From Ophiosphaerella korrae (lineage: Eukaryota; Ascomycota; Dothideomycetes; Pleosporales; Phaeosphaeriaceae): 21,383 bases of DNA. Below, one piece after another: positions 1 to 7,215 of the stretch. The stretch lies in contig JALNQF010000579.1 in assembly GCA_028456385.1 (NCBI GenBank), positions 1-21,383 on the forward strand, written 5' to 3'. Under the pieces are notes generated by a model, which ran no database searches, had not been told where the DNA came from, and saw nothing but the letters and a program-made list of their open reading frames with translations. The first letter of the stretch is position 1. Each line of letters begins with the position of its first letter. The translations under genes and the position numbers were made by a program.

Positions 1-2398
1 GTTATACTGTTTAGCTTAATAAACGTACTAGTAGTATTCTAAGAAAGAATTAATATAGTACTAAGAGAGTACTTAGACGTATTTATATTTATATACTTAG
101 ACGACATCCTTATATTCTTAGAAATAGAGGAGGAATATATATAATATATACACAAAGTACTAGAAAGGCTAGTAGATAGTAAACTATTCCTTAAAATAAG
201 AAAATGCGAATTCTATACAAAGAAAATAGACTTCCTTAGATTTATTATTAAACTAGGAAAAATCAAGATTAACCTAGAAAAGATTAGATTAATTAATAAA
301 TAGCTAACACTAAAGAACTTAAAGGAAGTATAGTAATTTTATAGGCTAGCTAACTTTTGTAGAAAGTTAATAGTAAGATAGTCTAAAGATATAGAACTAA
401 TAACAAGACTTATAAAGAAAGATACGCTATTTAAATAGATAAAGGAATGCGACGAGGTATTTAATAAAATTAAAAAGAAATTTATAGAAAACCTAGTTAT
501 TAGAATATATAACCTAGACCTACTAGTAATAGTAAAAATAGACGCATCTAACTTAGTCTATAGAATAGCACTAATACAGGAAGACCTAAAGACTAAGAAA
601 GAATATTTAGTTAAATACTTCTCTAAGAAGATAAAAATAGTAGAACTTAACTACCTAATCTATAATAAAGAGATACTAGCAATCTATAAAGTATTTAAAT
701 AATAGAGAGTATACTTACAAGGAGTAAAATACTAAATAAAGGTCTATATAGACTATAGGAATCTTATAAGATTTATACTAAATAAAGAACTATTATAATA
801 ATATATAAGATAGTAGGAATTCCTATTAATATTTAATATAGAAATTATACACACAAAAGAGAAAGATAACTAATTTATAGATACTCTTAGTAAAAGACTA
901 GACTTATAAGAAGAAGTAAGCGCTACTAGTATAGTTTTAGTTAAGAACAAAGAAGGATATTTAGTCCTAAATATACCTAAAATAGCCGCAACACTTAAAA
1001 GAACGAGCAGCAAGCTAGACAAATAGATTTAGAAAGTAACGTAAGAAGTATCTAAAGAAATAAAAAAACTAGAAATCTAAGAAGGACTTGTATAAGCCTA
1101 TAGAAGAATATATATTTTAAGAAAAATCTAAAGAGAATTTATACAATAATTCTATAAGCTACTAGTATATAGATACTAGGGAATTAAAAAAAACGCTAAA
1201 TAGACTCTTAAGAGATTACTATATCTTAAAAGTAAGATAACTAGTAGAAGAAGTACTATAAGATTATATAGAATATTATAGAAATAAGTATAACAAACAC
1301 GTACTATATAAAATATTATAACTAGTTAAGGTACTAGAGTAACTCTAAGGAACTATAATAATAGATTTTATTACGAAGCTACCTAAGTTAAAAGACCTAA
1401 TATTAGGAGTTAAGTACAATAGAATTTTAATAATAGTAGATAAACTTATAAAGTATATATACTTTATACTATATAAAGAGAAAAGTAGGATAGAAGTTAC
1501 TATATATTAAGTTCTAAAAACTATAATAAGCTAACATAGTATACTAGACAAAATTATAATAGATAAAGATATACAATTTATATTAAAGCTATAGAAAACG
1601 ATAATAGCGTAATTAGGAATACAATACGCTATATTAACAGCATATTATCTACAAATAGATAGATAATTAGAACAAATAAACTAGATAGTAGAATAGTACC
1701 TAAGATACTACCTTAACTATAACTAAAACAATTAGGTACAGCTACTACCTATAGTATAGTTAGCATACAATAGCGTAAAGAATATAGTAATAAGAGTATT
1801 ACTCTTCTTTACAAACTATAGATTTAAACCTAATATATATTAAATACTAAGAAATATAGAATCTTAGACCCTATAAAGAGAAAACTTTACAAATAGAATA
1901 AAAGAAATATATAATTAATTAAGATAGGACGTAGAATTCCTATATAATTAAATATAAAAGTACTATAACAAGAAGTATAAATAGAGACCTTAATTTAGAG
2001 AGAGAGAAAAAGTATAGTTAGTATAAAAGAATATTAAAAGTAAATAATTAAGCTTAAAACTAGATTATATTAAGATAAAACTATATAAAATTAAGAAGAA
2101 AGTTATACTAGTTATATTTAAACTAAAGCTACTAAGTAAAATAAAGATACACCTAACTTTCTATATAGTACTACTTAAGATAGTACTACAAAACGTAGAA
2201 CTACTAGTGTATAAAGTAGACACGTATAAGGAATAAGAAGAATAAGAAGTTAAGAAAATCCTAGTATACTAGTTCTATAATAGTAGGAACTACTATCTAG
2301 TAAAATAGATAGGTATAAATAAGAAAGGTAAACTATAGAAAGAAATATAGGAACTAGAGGACAATCTTAATTACTCTAAGAAACTAGAGGAGTTCTAA
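1..2398 (+). pseudogene. GyA1 pol remnant: RT-RNase H-integrase-chromodomain
   Basis: This is the degenerate C-terminal two thirds of a Gypsy polyprotein, which would copy the RNA to cDNA and integrate it. The first frame gives the RT catalytic box YLDD at 94-105, followed by the usual LVDSKLFLKIRKCEFY-type thumb entry (about 170-220). RNase H follows at roughly 540-900, with YNKEILAIY near 660-690. The integrase core has the IDFITKLP motif near 1361-1384, which holds the first catalytic Asp, and AYYLQIDRQ (from AYHPQTDGQ) near 1638-1664. The chromodomain is at about 2230-2395 (YYLVK then stop-IG, Trp expected, at 2291-2311). The frame changes by one base at a poly-A run near 1185-1193; GyA2 lacks this indel. 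Nearly all stops are TAG/TAA at expected Gln/Trp positions. The 3' limit is the first stop after the chromodomain; the real stop could lie further on. Confidence 0.92.
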
Positions 2399-2684
2399 AG
2401 TTAAAACCCTCTAGAACGCCTAGTAGCGAACTAAGAAAACTAGTAATACTACTACTAGATAGAGAGGCGATAGGAGCGCCTAATATAATAGGAGCTAGAG
2501 CAGCCTCTACTACATTGTCTAAATCTAACTTAGCCTCTAAGGCACAAGACTATTTAGATAACTTAGTATTATTATAAGCCTTTATCTTACAAAGACGCTT
2601 AATACAAGAATAAAGCTCTACTAGCTTATAAAGAGTTAACTTACGCTTAGCCTTAGCTATAGCGAGCTATAATAATAATTGCGC
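2376..2684 (-). pseudogene. Possible antisense ORF in the GyA1 3' region (103 codons)
   Basis: On the strand opposite pol, a 103-codon frame runs from just inside the 3' untranslated region and ends 23 bases inside the pol 3' end, so the two are convergent. It has only two internal stops, TAG at 2667-2669 and at 2550-2552. The predicted product is basic and helical at first (KAKRKLTLYKLVELYS), then acidic (LEAKLDLDNVVEAAL), then Gly/Ser/Leu-rich (ILGAPIASLSSSS). GyA2 keeps the same frame at the same length (12698-13006). I do not recognise a family. Caution: two sense frames over the same bases are also fairly open, so this may be a by-product of composition. Confidence 0.35.
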
Positions 2685-3051
2685 TTAAGCCCTATTAATA
2701 GATTACCCTAAATAACTTAGTAGAAGGAGACTATATAGAAATTAAATACTTACACTCTATAAGAGAAACCTTAGAAGAAATATACTTATATTAAATATTA
2801 GTAAGAATACACTTATTACAATATTTACTATTATTTAAAGATATAAAGTAAGTAAGGCCTAGTTCTATATAATAATAACAAGGAAATATCTTAACCCTAT
2901 TATAAACAATATAAGCTACAAGAAGAAGTTTATTACGCTAAGAGTAAGATAGTATAGAGAGTAATAAAGAGCTAGAAATTAATAAAGAAATAAGATTAAT
3001 AACCTTAGCCCTAGTATAGAGAAATAAGAGACTATATAGAAGAGGGAATAG
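2399..3051 (+). other. GyA1 3' untranslated region
   Basis: This non-coding stretch lies between the pol end and the 3' LTR. It is collinear with 12555-12983 of GyA2 (reverse orientation) up to about 2830, where GyA2 is cut off by CopC. Apart from the possible antisense frame and the polypurine tract at its right end, I see nothing in it. Confidence 0.7.
3038..3051 (+). other. Polypurine tract of GyA1
   Basis: AGAAGAGGGAATAG lies directly before the LTR start and is purine apart from one T. This is the position and composition expected for the plus-strand DNA primer of an LTR retrotransposon. Confidence 0.7.
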
Positions 3052-3510
3052 TATTATAGTAGTAATAAGAGAAATTAAGATAGAGCTAATTAGCCTATAC
3101 TTAGTTACTAATAAAGTATAGGATAAGTAGAGTAACAACCTATAAGATAACAAGCTTAACTAGGAAACTAACTATAATATAGACACGTAATATATTCGTA
3201 AATTTACAATCTTAGTAAATACAAAGCTACGAAGCTATTATATAACGAATTTATAAATTCGCGATCTTAGTAAGTATAAAGTAGTAAAGCTACTAAGAAA
3301 ATAGTACTATATAGGTAGAAGCAATACGTATTATTAGGATAGTATTAGCAATTTAATTATTAACTATAAGCGACAATACTAAGATAGTTACAAAACATCT
3401 TCTATTATTCCTAATCTATTATAGATTACAACATAGGCTTTTATTATTACCTTTTAATCTACTAATAACTCTTAAGTACTAGAAAGTTAACCCTAGTAAT
3501 ACCTATTATA
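3052..3510 (+). repeat. 3' LTR of GyA1 (459 bp)
   Basis: The LTR starts TATTATAGTAGTAA (from TGTTATAG, kept in GyA2) and ends CCTATTATA (from CCTATTACA). It matches the inverted copy at 18483-18941 over its full length, and both are exactly 459 bp. Outside these limits the two loci diverge at once. Differences between the copies are mostly C/T and G/A transitions, with a diverged stretch around 3365-3445. TG...CA ends with near-perfect terminal inverted repeats fit an LTR. Confidence 0.92.
3186..3295 (+). repeat. 55-bp tandem duplication inside the GyA1 LTR
   Basis: Two adjacent units of 55 bp each carry an ATCTTAGTAA core (near 3209 and 3264) preceded by a TTATAAATTC or TCGTAAATTT box. The same duplication with the same 55-bp period is present in the GyA2 LTR, so it belongs to the family and predates both insertions. 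It may be a U3 promoter or enhancer repeat; that role is inferred from position only. Confidence 0.75.
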
Positions 3511-3889
3511 GTAAATAAGTAATAATAATAGTAAGAAGTTTTTTATTATTATTAACCTTTTTATAAAACTCTTTATAAGTTTAATTAAGAGACTCTAAAG
3601 TTATACTAATATAAAAATACCTTATATAAGTATACTTAGTATACTTTAGAGTAGAATCTAGTATAATAAAATAAAGAATACCGAAAAGAAAATAATATAG
3701 ATAAAGTAATTTAGAAATATAGTTTATAGTAAAGATTTCTAATAAGAGATAAAGTTTATAAGACTATAAAAGAGGTAATATTATAGTAAGATAGTTTTTA
3801 ACTAGAAAGTAGAGTAAACTAATTATAAACTAGACTTAGCTAATAGAAGCCTAGGCTTAAAGATAGACCTAACGTAAGAAAAGGAGATA
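3511..3889 (+). repeat. Left arm of large inverted repeat (GyB1 3' end)
   Basis: These 379 bp are the reverse complement of 4334-4711 at roughly 90% identity by eye, with mostly transition differences. The arm begins at the first base after the GyA1 LTR and ends in a polypurine-like AAAAGGAGATA. I read it as the 3' untranslated end of a Gypsy element related to GyB2, cut on its left by the GyA1 insertion. A terminal inverted repeat of a DNA transposon is the alternative: both outer ends are flanked by TA. Confidence 0.75.
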
Positions 3890-3890
3890 G
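3877..3890 (+). other. Polypurine tract of GyB1
   Basis: A purine run, AAGAAAAGGAGATAG less its first base, is followed at once by TGTTATAATAG, a plausible LTR start. GyB2 has the matching tract, AAAAAAGGAGATA on the minus strand at 4334-4346, next to TATTAAG. Confidence 0.5.
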
Positions 3891-4074
3891 TGTTATAATA
3901 GTAAGTAGTAGGTAAGCTATTATATTATACACAATTAGGCTAAGTAATATAGTGTAGTAGAACACGTAACTATATAGTAGTAAACGCTCTAGAGTAAATA
4001 CTCTAGAGTAAACACTCTAGAATAAGCGCTCTAGAGTAAACGCTCTAGAGTAAGCGCTTAGGAATAAACACTAA
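3891..4074 (+). repeat. Probable LTR fragment of GyB1
   Basis: This sequence starts TGTTATAATAG directly after the polypurine tract and contains the 14-bp tandem array at its right end. It does not resemble the GyA LTR or the candidate GyB2 LTR, and its right limit is not defined by any second copy in the window. The LTR reading is therefore tentative. Confidence 0.35.
3982..4065. repeat. 14-bp tandem array, six copies
   Basis: The consensus unit is AARCGCTCTAGAGT, at 3982, 3996, 4010, 4024, 4038 and 4052. The last copy is diverged (AAGCGCTTAGGAAT). Each good copy contains the self-complementary octamer CTCTAGAG. Differences between units are mainly C/T and G/A changes, as RIP would produce. 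The array sits near the centre of the 3511-4711 inverted repeat. Confidence 0.92.
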
Positions 4075-4333
4075 TATTAATTATATAAGAACGTTAATAG
4101 ACCTTTATAGACTATTATATTTAATTTCTTCTTTATACTTTTATCTTAATAGAGTATTATAACTAATACTTTAATTAGATTCTTATCTATCTATTAATAC
4201 TTATATACCTTGTAATACTCTAATAAAAGCTAACTATTAATTAAGTTAAGTAACTAACTTATTTATTAACCTTACCTATCTTATAGAAGCCTACTTACTC
4301 TTATTACTTTTACTTAGTTCTAAAAACTTAATA
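4075..4333 (-). repeat. Probable 3' LTR of GyB2 (259 bp)
   Basis: Read on the minus strand, it follows a polypurine tract directly, starts TATTAAG and ends TTAATA (original ends probably TGTTAA...TTAACA). It contains a TATA-like GTATATAAG near 4200-4210. There is no second copy in the window, so its limits rest on terminal symmetry and the adjacent tract only. Confidence 0.45.
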
Positions 4334-4711
4334 TATCTCCTTTTTTATACTAGGTCTATCTTTAAGCCTAGCTCTCTATTAGCTAGGTCTAGCTTATAAG
4401 TAGTTTGCCTTACCTTTTAGTTAAAAACTATCTTACTATAATATTACCTCTTTTTTAGTCTTATAGACTTTATCTCTTATTAAAAATCCTTACTATAAAC
4501 TATATTTCTAAAACACCTTATCTTTATTATTTTCTTTTAGGTATTCTTTTTTTTATTATACTAGATTCTACTTTAAAGTATACTAAGTATACTTATATAG
4601 GGCGTCTTTATATTAGTATAACTTAGGAGTCTTTTAATAAAACTTATAAAAAGTTCTATAAAAAGGTTAATAATAATAAAAAACTTCTTACTATTATTAT
4701 TACTTATTTAC
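4334..4711 (-). repeat. Right arm of large inverted repeat (GyB2 3' untranslated region)
   Basis: These 378 bp are inverted relative to 3511-3889. On the minus strand the arm continues from the 3' non-coding part of GyB2 and ends in a polypurine tract beside the candidate LTR. A TATATAAGTATACTTAGTATA block is conserved in both arms. Plus-strand frames here read as hydrophobic Leu/Ile/Tyr strings, as any T-rich RIP-altered DNA does, and are not called as genes. Confidence 0.75.
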
Positions 4712-5010
4712 TACGTAATAAGAAAATATTAAAATCTACTAAAGAGCGTACTTGTTATAAAGCCTTATACTTAGTATTAGAATTAGAGTAGGAAAGTAAT
4801 AACGTCTTAGTATAAGTTCTTAACTATTTTACTACTTTTATTAATATCGCCTTCTCTCTTACTATCTAGTCTACTATTAGCTTATTAGATAATTTTATTA
4901 TAACTAAGGGCGCTTTATAGGCTCTATATAGTAAGGCTTACTATTAAACTTTTTACTACTAATATATCTATTATATTATAGCTATAGCTTTGTATATCTT
5001 ATATATCCTA
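4712..5010 (-). other. GyB2 3' non-coding region
   Basis: This lies between the GyB2 chromodomain end and the inverted-repeat arm. One plus-strand frame from about 4725 to 4990 has few stops (for example KSTKERTCYKALYLVLELE). It has no recognisable motif, and I treat it as composition-driven. Confidence 0.5.
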
Positions 5011-5814
5011 GTATATAGTACTTATTTCTTACTTTCTTAATTATTTACTAATAATTCTATAGATTAGCTTTAGGTTCTTATATATTTTTACTTGCTAAGT
5101 AGTCTTTCTATTTTACTAGCTACTTTTAGAGAAACTATATACTTTAAAAGGTATTACGTCTTATTTCTTAATATCTTTATAGGTCTTTAACTTTAAACTT
5201 ATTATCTTCTTCCTTCTAATATTAGAATTATTACTATACTAGTATTTTTAGCTAAGCTAGTTCTAGTAGGCTTATATAGAACTTAGGGTATACTTTAGTA
5301 TCTTTAGGTAGTTCTAGTGTTTTTGTAACTAGCTTATTATCTTCTTTAACTAAAAATAGTCTAACTTTAACGTAGTCTAGCCTCTTACTAAGTTAATTTA
5401 TCTATAGATTCCTTATATAAAGATACGCTTAATCTCTTTCTTTTAGCTAAGGTACTATTTTTTATTTTCTATTAATATATAAAATACTTTATTTCTAAGC
5501 TTTTTCTAGATTCTATTTTATCTTATTATAGAGTTCTTATATATCTTTAACTTTAACTAATACTACTTCTATTTTAGGTCCTAGTAGTATTCTCTTAAAT
5601 AAATTAGGGTATATCTTATAGTTTATAAAATATAGTATTTTACTTATTACTTCTAACTACTTATTATTATAAGCTAATTATACTATAAGTAATAGTAATA
5701 CCTAATTATTCTACTTCTAATTACTATAAATCTTTAGGTATATCTTTAACGTTCTATTAGTCTATTCTATTTATCTATCTATTTATAGATAATAGGCTAT
5801 TAATAGCTTTCTAT
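5011..5814 (-). pseudogene. GyB2 pol remnant: integrase C-terminal part and chromodomain
   Basis: This is the 3' fragment of a Gypsy polyprotein. Reading from 5814 downward, it opens at LIAYYL-stop-IDR (from the integrase motif AYHPQTDGQ) and continues through LAYNN (near 5665). The chromodomain follows at about 5080-5119, LVK-stop-KDYLASKN, in which the stop replaces the expected Trp of the LVKW signature. Stops are TAG/TAA at Gln/Trp positions. The sequence after the IDR motif differs clearly from GyA1 and GyA2, so this is a separate chromovirus family. The upstream integrase, RT and gag are absent: the element is cut by the CopC left LTR, and its missing part is not on the other side of CopC. 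Confidence 0.85.
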
Positions 5815-5973
5815 TGCGAGATACGAGCTTAAGAATAAGTAGGAGATAATTATTAATTAAAGAGCTATCTAAGCTAAGCTACTTATATATAGTAGAGCAG
5901 CTCAAATAGCTTATATAGCTTACTTACTACTATAGGCTTACCTAAATTATATAGAGCGAAGCTCTAACTTACA
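5815..5973 (-). repeat. 3' LTR of CopC (159 bp)
   Basis: On the plus strand it runs TGCGAG...CTTACA; on the element strand TGTAAG...CTCGCA, with TG...CA ends intact. It pairs with 12396-12554: the lengths are equal and the two differ at 10 positions, all transitions. Confidence 0.95.
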
Positions 5974-5987
5974 ATATACCCCCTAGG
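5974..5987 (-). other. Polypurine tract of CopC
   Basis: The minus strand reads CCTAGGGGGTATAT immediately before the LTR start TGTAAG. The G run sits where the plus-strand primer of a Copia element is expected. Confidence 0.6.
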
Positions 5988-6249
5988 TAAGCTACGTAGT
6001 AGAGCTATTTAATAAGTTTCGTAGTAGTTATTTAAACTTAGTTAAAAACACCTTTACCTACAATTCTATTTGTTTTAGGCTTATGCGTAGGTACTAAGCG
6101 CTCGTACGCTACGCACAGTATATTTAGAGTTTTCTTAGCCTTGTAAACTCTTTAGTAACTATTATTATAGCTATCGTAAGTTACTATTTTTAAAGCTTTT
6201 AAAGCTTACTTTTTATATTAGTAATTATTACACTAACTCGTTCTTGTAG

Positions 6250-6307
6250 AGTAAAGCTAAGAAAGCTACTTATACTTGTGCATCTCGCTCCTATACTACC
6301 TCTAAAG

Positions 6308-6346
<39 letters not shown>

Positions 6347-7197
6347 AGAAGAAGAAGAAGTGCACTAAAAAGACTCTAGTACTATAGATACTCTCGCCTC
6401 TACTCTCTTATACCTCCTCTCCTAAGAGAGTTGTAAGTACTCTCTATAAAGAGCCTTACCTCTACTACGCTCGCAGCGCGTTAGTAGGCTACTCTAATAG
6501 GAGCTACTATAACTCTTTTAAGAAGGGAGTTTAGCGTTATATACACTATACTACTAGTAGCTATAGCTACGTTCCTATATAAGTTAATTTAAAAATTTTA
6601 CTCTAGCTCTTTAATTTACTACTTTAAGAGCTACTCTAGCTCTTTATCTAATGTTAGTTAACTAACTCGCATTATAGCCCTAAGATTACTTACTACGCTA
6701 CTATTACCTTTATTACTACCTAGGCCTATAAGGCTCTAGAGAGGGAGCTTAAAGCTCTCTAAAAGACTTTCTATATACTACTTAGTAAGGTTATAGAAAA
6801 AACTCTAGGTCTTTAGACTCTTCTACTACCCCTACCTCTACCTCCGCCTTAGCCTGCGCCTATACCTGCGCCTACTACTACTACTACTCTTACCTCTACT
6901 TGCAATCTTACTACTACTACACTTACTAACGCTGCCTTTATAATAGGGGCTATTACTACTCTACTAGCTAGAGACGCTTAAGCTAAGGAGGCTTTTGTAC
7001 GTTATTTACGTGCAAGAGCACTTCTTAATAAGTTTGTTAATCTTATGTTTTAAATAGATACTCTATTTTAAGCTTAGCTCTAAGCTTTAGCTCTACGCTT
7101 TAGCGCTTTAATTTAAAGACTTTTTTACAGCTCTATACTCTACTTTTGTAATTCTTGTAACTTAAGCTTAGCTCGTATATCCTTAAAGTTAAGGTAA
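6250..7197 (+). pseudogene. Possible antisense ORF in the CopC 3' region (316 codons)
   Basis: The roughly 1.2 kb between the CopC pol end and its 3' LTR has one frame that can be read throughout on the strand opposite pol. It is interrupted only by TAG/TAA codons. The frame opens with a Thr run from an (ACT)12 repeat at 6309-6345 followed by five Lys. It then passes a Pro-rich stretch near 6820-6860 (PLPLPPP, then PAPIPAP), then a charged, probably helical segment (EAFVRYLRARALLNKFVNL) near 6990-7045. It ends 18 bases from the convergent pol end. I do not recognise a family. The opposite strand gives Gly/Val-rich frames that are also fairly open, so coding origin is an inference. Confidence 0.35.
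6309..6360. repeat. Trinucleotide repeats (ACT)12 then (AAG)5
   Basis: A run of about 12 ACT triplets is followed directly by about five AAG triplets. In the possible antisense ORF these encode poly-Thr and poly-Lys. Uninterrupted triplets in otherwise degraded DNA suggest recent slippage. Confidence 0.9.
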
Positions 7198-7215
7198 GCT
7201 TTAAATCTCTTAAAC

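Larger units (their letters stand above)
1..3510 (+). mobile_element. GyA1: 5'-truncated Ty3/Gypsy chromovirus (RIP-degraded)
   Basis: This is the 3' portion of an LTR retrotransposon that enters the window inside reverse transcriptase and ends with a 459-bp 3' LTR. The order RT, RNase H, integrase, chromodomain, polypurine tract, LTR is that of Ty3/Gypsy chromoviruses. A second copy of the same family (GyA2) lies inverted at 12555-18941. The two align through pol, the 3' untranslated region and the LTR, and this comparison fixes the LTR limits. The element is dead: dozens of TAG/TAA codons sit where Gln or Trp is expected. Its 5' half and 5' LTR lie outside the window, so no target-site duplication can be checked. 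Confidence 0.93.

Noticed and set aside
2938..3153. A 71-codon minus-strand frame starting with ATG, Leu/Ile/Tyr/Ser-rich
   Set aside because: It straddles the boundary between the GyA1 3' untranslated region and the LTR at 3052 and is antisense to the polypurine tract. Its hydrophobic make-up is what A-rich RIP-altered DNA gives on the other strand. No ribosome or splice context supports it.
3982..4065. CRISPR-like array
   Set aside because: The 14-bp units are directly adjacent with no spacers, and the context is fungal retrotransposon DNA.
3511..4711. A DNA transposon with 379-bp terminal inverted repeats and TA duplications
   Set aside because: No transposase is present, and purine tracts next to TG-type starts at the inner edges fit two LTR-element 3' ends better. 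It is kept only as an alternative.
4334..4990. Long T-rich plus-strand frame opposite the GyB2 3' end with few stops
   Set aside because: It reads as low-complexity hydrophobic sequence and extends through the inverted-repeat arm without any motif. Composition explains it better than coding.
6309..6345. (ACT)12 as evidence of a real poly-Thr protein
   Set aside because: Microsatellites arise by slippage in non-coding DNA too. It does not by itself support the antisense frame.
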